A DNA stretch of 64,000 nt from Haematococcus lacustris (taxonomy: Eukaryota; Chlorophyta; Chlorophyceae; Chlamydomonadales; Haematococcaceae): contig JASKMD010000006.1 in the NCBI GenBank assembly GCA_030144725.1, positions 5,351,341 through 5,415,340 of the forward strand, read 5' to 3'. The translations under genes were made by a program, and so were the position numbers. Below are positions 1 through 11,187 of the stretch, piece by piece; position 1 is the first letter of the stretch, and each line of letters opens with the position of its first letter. The notes under the pieces are model-generated. The model was given only the letters and a program-made list of their open reading frames with translations, made no database searches and was not told where the DNA came from.

Positions 1-3000
1 CCTTGCACGCATTCAGCACTGCCGGCCTCAGGTCCAAGCCCTCCAAGTGCAGACGAGCTGGCCATCAGGCTGGACACGCCTCCCAAATCTTCACCACCCA
101 TAGCAACCGCGCCCTCCTCACCCTCATCCTCCTGTTGCTCTGCTGCCTGCAACTCCCACATGGCGCGGTACAGGCCTTCCGGCTGAGCCATGAGCGCTTC
201 ATGAGAGCCTTGCTCAGCCACCAGACCGTCCCTGCAGCCACATACATCCCAGCCATACAACATGCGACCTGTTAAGCCTGTTGTGGCATCCTGCAACCAC
301 TCCTGGATCGTTGTTGCCGCGCATTATGACAACACACACACATTACAACGTGACAAGCCATCAAGGTGTTGCCTATCACTGATGTGGGCGATATGGATGC
401 AAGGCAACGACATGTTAATGAAAACACCGAGCAAGGTGTGTATGCCAAGGCCCTGCTTAGGCTTCACCTTGTGTCAGTGCATGTTTATCATGGCAAGCTT
501 AGGCTGTAGCCCCGTCACAAGGGTAGGGCAGCAGAGTAGGTGGCAGGGGTCCATGGAGCGTGACGAAAAATCCTTCCATTCAATCACCATACCACACCCC
601 TGGTGAGGTATTTATGTTCTTCCTTTGTACGACTATACTGCCCCCTGGTTTGATAAGTGCTACACCCACTGATGAGAATGGAGGTACCAACCTGCCCCAC
701 TAGCTCCTCCTCTCCTCCTCACCAGCAACTTCTGTCATCCACGTTATTGACATGTAGTGAACACCACAATGCTGATGCAGCTGCAGTTTGGGGTGACGAC
801 TGTTGCCATGTGTATGCTGCTCCAAGTGATAGCTATCTCCAGCTGTGCAGCAGTGCTGAGCAGGAGGACATGAAGGCAGCCCAGGCCTGTCAGCCCACCT
901 GAGCACCACAATGGTGTCGCAACTTCGAATGGTGGACAGGCGGTGCGCCACAAAGACGGAGGTGCGGCCAGCTGCAGCCATGTACATGCATGCAAGCATG
1001 TATTCAGTGCAGCTTAACCCAGCAGTAATCATGCACATAGCTGGCGACTCATGGCTTAAATCATGGTGGCTGTTGATCATGGTGGCTGTTGTGAGTGGGT
1101 CTGATGCGGTCACAAGGGCTTGCCCCAACTTTGCCCACCACGGCCGGATCACACAGCGGAACAGGGGCCTGGTGCAGCCTGTGAGACACCCTCCATGGCA
1201 GGATGCACATGCTGTGGCATTGGAAAAGCAAGCAGTGGGGTCAGAGCGAGTCAGGGAAAGAGGCATGCCACTCGAAGGGGTGGAAGCGCATTGCTCAGCC
1301 CTGTGTGCTGGTTCATACACATTCACAGACGTAGGCATATGTGTGAAAACAAGCAGGGCTGCCACTGAGGGCAGGGACAGCTGGCAACAGATCACCACTG
1401 TCAGCAGCAGCGCTCACCGGCCAACTCATTTAGCGACGCCATTATCTGTGCTTCAGTGGCACTGTCCAATGCAGAGGTGGCCTACAGCAGCAGTAGCAGC
1501 AACAGCAGCAGAAGCAGCTGAAGCAGCAGCAGCAGAAGCAATGGGCAGCTTTGTAGTATTACACATTTATTAAGGCACCGAGGATAGCAGTACATTGTAT
1601 ATAGGTGATCAGTTGTATGCTTATCAGCGCTGTCTATGCGTACGGGCACCTATGTCTACGAGCACACGATGCCTCCAATGCCTCCAAGCCACTGCCGAGC
1701 ACTCCATCCTAGCGGGTATCCAAGCAGTCAGCCCACCTCGTCACAAATGAGTAGGCGAGGCTGCCTGAGGAATGCCCGGGCTATCGCTACTCGTTGCTTC
1801 TCTCCGCCGCTGAGCTTCAGACCACGCTCACCCACAACTGCGCCCGCCAGCAACACAAGGACAGGGGCAGCAGCATAGCTACATACGTATGACAGCGGCA
1901 ATGGACGTGCCATGTCATGTCGTGGCAATCTGTGTCGACAGCAGCAATGGCACTCCACAACAGCAACACCAGCGAAGGTTTTGCTGTTTTCTTGTTTATC
2001 GCATAATTACAGCACATTGAGTTGGGTTCAGGCTGTACATCATACTGTACTGCATTGAGCTGAAAAGCTGAGTGAGGTTACCCAATGGCATGACCTTGTT
2101 CAATGTTAGAACAGCTAGTGTTGTACAATAGTGTAATGCATTGACTGAGGTAAGCTGAGCGGAGGAGGGTCAGGAAGCTGCATGGGCGTGCAAACACCTG
2201 CATATGCACCCAGCTCACCGGTAGAGTAGGCATTGGGCATGCGCACCACTGCATCATGCAAGTGCGCCAGCTTAGCTGCTGCCACCACCTCCTCCTCGCT
2301 GCTCTCAGGCCGCCCATACCTAAAGCAAACAGCAGTCAAGCCATGCAGTCTTAGGCTTACGGCAGGCAGGCAGGGCAGCAGAGAACACCACACAACATCA
2401 GCAGGCAGCTGGCTCTCAGCTGAATGTTGCGTAGAAAACAGGAGTGTGCGTCAAGACCAGGTGGTGGTGGTGGTGGTGGTGGTCGTCAAGACTATGGTAG
2501 TAATGCTGGCACACAGAGTGGGTCCCACAACATCCACTTTGCCAATCAACTACACGGTTGGCAGTGAGGGTGTGACAATCATCATCATTACCACCATCAC
2601 CACCGTTAGCATTGCTGCACAACACATACTCATAGGTTCAATAGGCAGGTCAGAGTGGCCCAACCCACCTGATATTCTGCATGATGGTGTCGTTGAACAG
2701 CATCGTGTCCTGGGGCACAACTGCCACAGCCCCACGCAACGACTGCGGCCACAACAACAGCATGCACAACCACAGGGCAGCTACGGTGAGACCTGTCAGT
2801 ACATGAGGCAGCGCAGCAGCGAACGAAACATTGGCAGGAGGGCCCTTACTAGTGAGCAGTGACCACACCAACCCTGGTGAGGGGAACATATGCTTCCATT
2901 GCACAGGCAAGTGTTTCTTGCTGGTTTAGAGAGAAGAGAAAGGAAACAAGGTGCCAGTCTCTTGACAGCCATGGTAGTGCAAGAGTTGACCATGCAAAGA

Positions 3001-6000
3001 TGGGCAGAGTTAACACATGTATGGAGCAGATGGTAAGGTGGGTCAATGCTCAGGAACAAGAACATACATACCTGGTGTTAAGGAATGCACGTCATCAAAG
3101 ACATCTCTGTACTGCTGTTGCTGCTGCTCCATACCTACTACACGTCTTCTGTGCCGCCCTCATACTGCTGGCACTGCTGGCACCACCATCCTCCTGTGGA
3201 GAGTTTGTGGCTACCCACCTCAAGCCTCAGGTCCTTGGCATTGACACCATTCAGCAGCACCTCGCCGCTGTCAGTGTCATACAACCGCGTGAGCAGCTTG
3301 AGGATGGTGCTCTTGCCGCTGCCAGAGGAACCTGGGTTCGTGACACCAATGGCACAACTGAACCATGCAAGCAGGATGTGTCATGCACACCAGCTGCCTG
3401 TGTACTTGACAACGGCTGCCTCATGCCGAACCGGGCGGTGACCATGTCTATGCCATGTATAAGCCATATGTATGCCATGTGCATGGGAACTCCACAGACA
3501 ACAACACCGTTTTGTAGGGGTCCACAATGAGTGTTCCACTGCAATGAAGGCTCAAGGTTGAGGGCCAAGGTGCTGCCAGAGGAACCTACAGATGGTACTG
3601 TGAGGGTAACGCCCTTGGAGATCTCAGCCCTCATTTCATACTCACTTGATATAAGCAGGCATGAGCAGGTCGTTTCATACTCTCCACCCACCCACCTACT
3701 ACGGCCAGGCTGCGGCCAGATGGCACTGTGAGGGTGACGCCCTTCAAGATCTGCACAGCAACCCGACCCCATGCAATGCCCTATCATACATCTGCCACCA
3801 GTGATCAGCAACTTGACTAGACAGCCAGACAGCCAGACTGCCATTCAGCTTACCACCAACCCACCCACTAACCCAGTATGCTTTCCAAGCTCAGGAGCGC
3901 CCAGAACAGCATCACAAACATGCCTACGCTCCACCTTTTTTGTACTTCACCCTGTGCTGTGATGTCCACCCCCGCCCTCGTTTCATACTCTTTACCCACC
4001 TGCCAACGTGTTCACCTCTTCCCATTTTCTGACTCCACCTTGTCTGTGAGGTCCACCGCTGCCCCATTTGTGTAGTCTTCACCCTGTCCACCCACCTGCC
4101 GCTCCGGTGAGTATCCGAACTTCACATCTTGCAGCTGGATGAACAGCCCCTGGGCCCCCATTCTCTCATGGCCTTCCTGGCCCTGCTGCAGGCCCTGGCT
4201 CCAAGGGGTCAATGCATCAGCCTCACGCTTGCCGACGGGCCCACTGCTGCTGCTTGCCACCGTGAGGTCCTTGGATGGCGTGTGGTGGCCGACGCCGTTG
4301 TTACTCCTGCTGGGGCTGTGACCATTGCTGCTGCTGCTGCTGCCATAGCTACCGTTGCTGACACTGTGGGCTGCGGGTTGGCTGTTAGGATAGCGTCCGT
4401 TGCCATTGGTGGCGACAAGGGTAGGGTGCTGCAGTGCGGGGATGCTCTGGTGCAGTGTGGGAGGTGAGGCTGGCTGGTAGGAGGCAGGCAGCACCTGGTT
4501 GCCGTCCCTCAAAGCGCTGCGGGTACGGAGGACTGCACACATGGAGGCAAGGTGCAGGTTTACAACATGATGTATACAGGCAAGGTGTCAGTTACAACAT
4601 GATGTATTCAGGCGTGAAAGTGGTTGCTTTGGGGCTGGAAGACATTGTTGCAGTCAGGTGGCGGGTCAGTTGCGTGTCTGCCTGGTGGTGAAAGGCATGT
4701 GCGCATACAGATTGACAGGCAGGCGGCTAGGAGGTGTAGGGGTAGCACAGAGCGGATTCCTAAACGCTGACCTGCAAAGAAGTCCTCCATATCCACCATG
4801 GCACTTCGCAGCTCCCGGTAGAACCTGAGGCAGGTGTCAGGCCATGCCTGGTGTCAGGCCATGCCAGGTGTCAGGCAGTGGTGTCAGGCAGCGGTGCCGG
4901 TCACCACCAGAATCATTGTCCTCCCCACCGTCATGACCAACGCTGCACAGCTCTTATTGCCACTCCCAGACTTGGTGACATAGGTTTGCTGGCAATTGGC
5001 AGAATCAGGGGCAGCAAGGCAAGCGCTTTTCTTATTGCATTTTCATTTTGCATTTTCAAGGGGTACGCACTATAGTGGGCGCAGAAGGGAGTATGAGAAA
5101 GAGGTTACCCAAGGGTATGCACCAGGAAGCTATTGGCATAGCTGGTAGCAGCCAAGCGGGGTGAGCAGGCTGAAACTCAGGAACTTGTCAGAGCACGGGG
5201 CAATAGCATCTAACATAGACATCACAGGAACATACATACAAACAGATGCCCAATACAAGCAGATTCAACACTTGACACAGCTCAGCAAGCCACACCTGTG
5301 GGGCTGTGTGCCTTTGACCCTCATCCTGCTCCTGACCCCTGGCCACTGGGCAGCAGCACTCTATGCAAAGTACTCACCAGCCTAGGAATTGAAGGGGCGC
5401 CCACAGCTGCAACAGCAGGCCCTGGATCATGACCAAGTCACCTGCACTAACTGCTCCACCCCTGCACAAGGCACAGAACGCAGAAGATCAGGCAGCGGGT
5501 CCAAGTGCGGCAGTTCACATGCCACTTCATCCTTGCCTTTCCTCCGCCCGTCCTTCTAATCTACTTATGCTTCGGTCATGCCTATTCTTTAGAGAGGGGC
5601 GGTGGAAAGCATAATGGGCATTGCTAACCAGGCTGTCACACTGGACCCTGTTTGCCCTCACCCCACCTGCCGCACAAGGCTGAGATGCTTCCCCTGCTGC
5701 TGCACTGGCCCTGCTGCCTGTGCTGCCTGCATTGCCTGAGCTGCCCGCCTTGCCTATGCTGCTGCACTCACTTGCCAACCTGCAGCGCCGTGACCATGAT
5801 GGCGGTGAGGCCACCAGCCAGGATGATGGCCTGGCCAGCGTTCAGCACAGCGGCCAAGCGCTCCGTGTGCACGGTAGCCTTGAAGTATTCCTTCAGGTAT
5901 GCATTGTATTGGGCAACCTGGATCACACCACACACCACACACAACCACAACCCGAACCTCAACCCAACCTCAACCACAGCCTGGGGCACACTCGACAACA

Positions 6001-9000
6001 CATGGTCTCATGCGTTCTTGACGATGTGCATGCAGCCACCCCAACAGGCAATTCTAATGTGATGGCGGAGCAGCACACCCTCACAGCAGTCTTACCAGCC
6101 GCCTTAGCCCCTGAGCTATTGTGTGCAATCCTTAAGTGCCTCCAGCTCCCTGGATGGATGCCTCGTGGTCAAGCAGGGGTCCAGCCTATGTGACCAGCAC
6201 CACCACCTAAACCAGCACCTACACCTGCACCAGCACCCGGCAATAGCTGGCATCGAAACAAAGGGCGTGGTGTTGAAGCAGAGTACCTACAAGACTAAGA
6301 CATGGCTGAAGTGGTTGCGGTAAGGCCAACCTTATCCTCATCCTCATAACATGGCAGCTGTTTGTCAGCGTTGCTGCACAGCTGGCTTGCCATGCATGTG
6401 GTGGTGACTGGGCACACCTCAAGCTTTTGATTATTGAACAGGGCAACCGTCTCGTAGCTCAGCAACGCATCCACTGCTTTGGCGCTAGTGGCGTTGTCCA
6501 GGGTGTTGACATGCTTCCTGGCTGCCGCAGCCATCTGCAGCCAGCAAGACTCGCCGCCAGTGTCTGTTACAACCGCCTTGGGTACCATCTTGGGGCTGAG
6601 GATTGAGAAGAGTGAGAAGAGGCGCACAGCAAGGGCCAGGCTAGGTCTGCCGTGAGGTGGTACTAGAACCCTACACAACCTGCTAGTGGAGATCGTCAAA
6701 AGGCGACACCCACTAACTATTGTGGTGCTAGTCAGGCCCACAATCACTCCTATGGAGCTAGCTAGTCTTGCTGAGGTTACTGAGAGGCGACGAACAACAT
6801 CATATCAACTGGCAGCCTGCCAAGGGGTGCAACAACATCATTGTCCCAAAGTAGAAGATGGGCAGGGTAGCCGATCAAATCCAAAATTATGGCAATAGTA
6901 GGGCAGTAGGTAATCAGCCTATCCCAGCAGCACTGTCAGTGCAAGACTCATAGCTTGTCATCACCGCCTGGCCACCATTGGCAACATCCTTGCTTTCCAG
7001 CACATCACAGCCATGGTCGCATTTCAAATATCACTCTACAGCCCCTGGAGCTGTTGATCAGGCAAAACAGGCTGCCCTCATGTAACCAGCAACAGCAGCA
7101 GCGGTGGCGAAAAGGACCAACAACCATCCCAGGCAGCGTGGCTGCCACCACAGCAGCACCCCATGGCAGCAGCACCCACCTGCGTCAGCGTCACACTCCA
7201 TGCAACATAAGCCCCAAAGGTGGCCAGCACCAGGCCGCCCACTAGGGGGTTGAATGCCTTGGCCAGCACACCGCACACGATCAACAGCTCCAGGGCGGTG
7301 GGAACAAAGGTGAAGATCACTGCACGGTACAGCATCTGGATGGATCGTGTCCCTGTAGGTATTGCAGATCAAGGAGCAGCAGCGGGTGAGGGTGCAGAGT
7401 GCAGGGTGAGTAGGCAAAGGTTCAGGTTAGCAAACCCATGTATATTGTGGCCAGTGGTTTATACTTACATGGTTTATCAGCATGGTTTGGCCTGGTCTGG
7501 CTTGGTATGGCTGGTAAGGCCTGGTGTGGCTGCTGGAATAGAATACAACCGTGTGATTACAGGGGAGAGGGTTGCAACAGTCTGGTGATCAGGTTCTCTC
7601 ACGACTGGCTGGGCATGAAGTGGCGACATGCCAACTGGCAATGGGCCCTGGCGCATCCCACCACTTGCTGGACGGGGCGTGGGTGGCGGGTGTGGGGCGG
7701 AGCATGCAAGCTAGCCATGGGCTGGTGCTTGCCTCACCTCGCTCTAGGATGCGGGACAAGCGGCCGGTGCGCCTGTCGAGGTGGTACTTAATGTCCAGGT
7801 CTAGTACATGGGAACTGCAGAGCAGGATTGTAGCTTTCAGCCTCATGGGAGCAAGGTGAGGTTGACAGGCAGCAAGACACAGACACACAACAAATTTAAA
7901 CCTGGCTGGCAGCCTCTCAGATGCAGGTGGTGCATATGGAGCAGATGGTGCAGGATGACGGGCAGCAAGACACTTTCACGGCAGAACTGAACCTGGCTGT
8001 CAGGCTTAGCTTGGCTGCCAGGTTAAGGCTGCAACTACTGCAAACATCGGCTGGGTGACACCTCACCACGACCTTCAGTCAAGCCAGACATAACATGACC
8101 CAGGAAGCAAGAGTGTGACACAACAGATGAGGGGCGAGCTGCTGGCCATTCACTCACAATGTGTGATATGCAACCCGACGTGCTGCAGCCTGAGACACGG
8201 GCGTGAAGAGGGGAGCCTGAAGCTCTTTGAAGGTGTGCTTCAGCATGTCGCACAGCCCATACCTGCACACCATAAATCCAGTACCCACCACACACATAGA
8301 ATACGGCACAGCTTACTTATCCCACACACCCAGTCTGCACCCGCACCATACAGCTTATGACACACATTACTGCAGGCTGATGGTCTAGGAGGCAACAAGC
8401 GGTATGGACTGTGCCAAAGCCATCAGGCTTGGCAGGCCCGCATCAAGCGAAGCCTAAACTGGTCAAGTGGCTTTTCATGTCAACCTCACTTTTCATGCAC
8501 TGCAGCACTACATGCGGTTCCGTATTAGACCGCAGGTTGACAAGTGCCATGTGCTGATCAGTGGACCTGATGCTATGGTGCTTCCTGATGCTGCAGGGGC
8601 ATGCAATCATGCCAACATGGGCACCGATGGTGATCATATCGATGGGGTTGAAGTTACCCAGCAGTGCCATGTGCTTTGCTGCTGCGTTGCTGCCACGAGC
8701 TCCAGTGTGCGCATAATCTTGCACACTGGCTGCTGGATGCAGGTTCTTCACATTGCCACACGTCAAGCACAACAGGAATTCCAAGGGGACTGCAATGCAC
8801 AGGCCTGTGACCAGGCTAAAGTCAACTACTCACTCACAATAATACAAACTTTGTGGCGGTAGACACAATGAGTTGAGCGGGCTGGTTTGGGCCAGCTGAG
8901 AAGGCATCGATTGCGTTCTTAATCATGACTGGGCACATCATGCCTGCAGCCAAGCAGATGCGCTAGTGTCAGGCTCGTCTGGCAACCATGGCGACCATGA

Positions 9001-9379
9001 CGCAAGGATTCGGATTGTGCAACCCGCCAGCCGAACCTGCAAACTTAGACCCAACCAGGCACATGAAGGCCAGGGCAATGCGCCACCATGACTTCGACTC
9101 GGCGACGGCTAGCTTGACGAGCCAGGGAATCACCGCGGCAAAAGTTGATTCAGTCGGCGGTTCTGGCAGAGCTGCCTGCCGGCTCGGACCCTTTCTTAAG
9201 AGGTCCTGAAAGCTGAGGTTGAGAGGGTTCGCTTGCGCCAGCAGCGCAGAATCCGTTGCAGCTGTGGCTGCAGCCCTCGGCAGAAACCCGCTCCTGGGTA
9301 TACATAGCTTGTGCTTGTTCTGACGCGTGACGAGAGGCGGGCGCGTCACGGAGGTGGGAAACAGTGCGGCCAGCCTCAT
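1..9379 (-). CDS. Mitochondrial ATM/HMT-type ABC half-transporter (3' end beyond window)
   Basis: The gene encodes a half-size ABC exporter with one membrane domain followed by one ATPase domain. ATM/ABCB7-like proteins sit in the inner mitochondrial membrane and export glutathione-linked sulfur or metal compounds; the algal relative CDS1 is linked to cadmium tolerance. Exons on the minus strand: 9379-9037, 8943-8838, 8262-8158, 7814-7736, 7352-7180, 6534-6418, 5917-5776, 5441-5378, 4824-4772, 4532-4096, 3750-3696, 3331-3219, 2742-2669, 2319-2219, 1837-1737, 1481-1418, 971-899 and 231-1. All phases agree. The Arg/Ser/Thr-rich N-terminus looks like a transit peptide. Family blocks include [28 protein letters not shown] and [20 protein letters not shown]. 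The ATPase has Walker [11 protein letters not shown]-loop VVPQD, signature LSGGEKQR, Walker B LLICDEATSALD and H-loop AHRLST. A Ser/Asn-rich linker of about 130 residues precedes the ATPase, which is unusual. Two introns use GC donors. The stop codon is outside the window. Confidence 0.9.
2457..2486. repeat. (GGT)n microsatellite in ABC intron
   Basis: A short run of GGT units lies in the intron between the Q-loop exon and the next exon. A CAT-rich stretch follows at 2577-2606. Confidence 0.7.
3334..3572 (-). mobile_element. CACCTT-end element copy F, inside Walker A exon
   Basis: This 239-bp insertion reads CACCTTGGCCCTCAACC from its fixed end on the minus strand. It is flanked by a perfect 15-bp direct repeat, CTGCCAGAGGAACCT on the plus strand, at 3319-3333 and 3573-3587. 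About 135 bp next to the fixed end match the copies at 16.7, 20 and 27.6 kb. The distal part instead resembles 28,435-28,520. On the gene's strand the duplication begins AG|GT, so GT at 3585 and AG at 3332 define a 254-nt intron whose removal restores GSSGSGKST. The strand given is the reading direction from the fixed end. Confidence 0.82.
3588..3622 (-). repeat. Duplicate of the ABC exon preceding Walker A (pseudo-exon or alternative exon)
   Basis: On the minus strand this reads [17 protein letters not shown]. It closely copies the exon at 3750-3696, which reads [18 protein letters not shown], but lacks the six residues GRSLAV. It runs without an intron into the upstream copy of the 15-bp duplication of element F. 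The upstream exon gives the canonical ATM sequence when joined to 3331-3219, so I take that one as the functional exon. This copy has only a weak acceptor and may be a relic, although it would stay in frame if used. Confidence 0.6.
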
Positions 9380-9827
9380 ATTGACAGTATTTGCCTGCCT
9401 TGATGCTTTCGGCTTTCGCAGGCTTCAGCAGTCCACTGTGCCAGCCGCATGGTGCAAGCATGGTGCAAGCAATGTGTATCTCATCATCCCGTGTGAACTA
9501 AGAATTGCGATACACTCCAAGAAGCCGCCACAGCCCTGTCAATGATGAAGATAGAGATTATCCACGTGCCATATGCTTAGGTTTCGCCTGTCAACACACT
9601 TGTATGCTGGTATGCTACTAATGGCCCAGATTCGTACGAGCTCACGCTGCTGCGAAGCAAACGGCGCCTTGTTCGTCGCTTCCGATGCCGCTGCACCCAG
9701 GCTGACTTCTCCCATCGCTTCTGCGCAATCACGTGTCGGGCGTGCCGGGCGTGCCGGGCATGCCGGGCTTGCCGGGCATGCCGCCATTTCTGCTCCTTCG
9801 GGCTCCGTGTCCGTGTCGGCGATTCGT

Positions 9828-9957
9828 GTAGCCCTAGCCCCCCCTGAGCAGCCCTGGACAGGGTCGTGTCCCTGCTTAGTTGGGAGTGCAGCAAAATGGC
9901 ACAGGCACTGCTGCAGAATGAATAGTTGGGTTTGGCCGATAGTGTGCCACATTGTGC
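9828..9957 (+). repeat. 130-bp dispersed repeat, copy 1
   Basis: It runs from GTAGCCCTAGCCCCCC to CACATTGTGCGGC and closely matches 13,185-13,313. It sits immediately upstream of the CCCCG array. No coding content was recognised. Confidence 0.8.
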
Positions 9958-9969
9958 GGCCAATTTGAG

Positions 9970-10709
9970 CCCCGCCCCGCCCCGCCCCGCCCCGCCCCGC
10001 CCCGCCCCGCCCCGCCCCGCCCCGCCCCGCCCCGCCCCGCCCCGCCCCGCCCCGCCCCGCCCCGCCCCGCCCCGCCCCGCCCCGCCCCGCCCCGCCCCGC
10101 CCCGCCCCGCCCCGCCCCGCCCCGCCCCGCCCCGCCCCGCCCCGCCCCGCCCCGCCCCGCCCCGCCCCGCCCCGCCCCGCCCCGCCCCGCCCCGCCCCGC
10201 CCCGCCCCGCCCCGCCCCGCCCCGCCCCGCCCCGCCCCGCCCCGCCCCGCCCCGCCCCGCCCCGCCCCGCCCCGCCCCGCCCCGCCCCGCCCCGCCCCGC
10301 CCCGCCCCGCCCCGCCCCGCCCCGCCCCGCCCCGCCCCGCCCCGCCCCGCCCCGCCCCGCCCCGCCCCGCCCCGCCCCGCCCCGCCCCGCCCCGCCCCGC
10401 CCCGCCCCGCCCCGCCCCGCCCCGCCCCGCCCCGCCCCGCCCCGCCCCGCCCCGCCCCGCCCCGCCCCGCCCCGCCCCGCCCCGCCCCGCCCCGCCCCGC
10501 CCCGCCCCGCCCCGCCCCGCCCCGCCCCGCCCCGCCCCGCCCCGCCCCGCCCCGCCCCGCCCCGCCCCGCCCCGCCCCGCCCCGCCCCGCCCCGCCCCGC
10601 CCCGCCCCGCCCCGCCCCGCCCCGCCCCGCCCCGCCCCGCCCCGCCCCGCCCCGCCCCGCCCCGCCCCGCCCCGCCCCGCCCCGCCCCGCCCCGCCCCGC
10701 CCCGCCCCG
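9970..10709. repeat. (CCCCG)148 array
   Basis: This is 740 bp of an uninterrupted 5-bp unit, exactly 148 copies, with no variant unit visible. The minus strand is (GGGGC)n, which can form G-quadruplexes. Long open frames across it, such as poly(PPRPA) or poly(GGAGR), are artefacts of the repeat. Confidence 0.99.
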
Positions 10710-11187
10710 GGGAGAGCATGCAGCGCTTCCTAAGTCTGTGCCGCTGCAAGGACCGGGAGGACTGCTGAACTGTAAAGCAGCCGTAAGGTTATCAGCTACA
10801 ATCTGCTTGATCATGTTGTGCATTGAGTGCATTCCACTCGGTAGAAGCCTGGTGGAGCTTGGTTGACCATAAAGATATATTTGGCCTTGCGGCATGACGG
10901 TCAGGCACTTGGCTTGGGCTATGAACCCACACCGGGTATCCTTGTGTGCAACCCATGTGACAAGCTCAGTTTCCTCTGTAACTCTCCTCCAACACAAATT
11001 GGTGTCTTCCACATGGTGTTTTTTTTTCGCTTTCAGCAACAGATAGTTAATTCTCTGCGGAACGCCCTAATGCGACCCCTGATGCACAGCCCGCTCTATA
11101 AGTGTGCGCCAGCGTGGAAAGCTGGGCTTCACTGGGAATGACACCAGCGTGGAAAGCTGGGCTTCAAGCTTGACGCAAGTTGCGCAT

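Larger units (their letters stand above)
9380..11187. other. Divergent intergenic region between ABC transporter and cyclase
   Basis: The two genes point away from each other, so both promoters should lie here. About 40% of the interval is the CCCCG array. A 130-bp segment at 9828-9957 is repeated in the first part of a cyclase intron. An 18-bp direct repeat, CCAGCGTGGAAAGCTGGG, occurs twice at about 11,108-11,165, just upstream of the cyclase start. I see no other gene. Confidence 0.6.

Noticed and set aside
3251..3844. A 197-codon minus-strand frame including KGVTLTVPS
   Set aside because: It runs from the duplicate exon into element F and is not a gene by itself.
9577..11039. Very long open frames on both strands (poly GAGRG, poly PPRPA)
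   Set aside because: They are created by the CCCCG array, which is open in every frame. No conserved sequence flanks them in frame.
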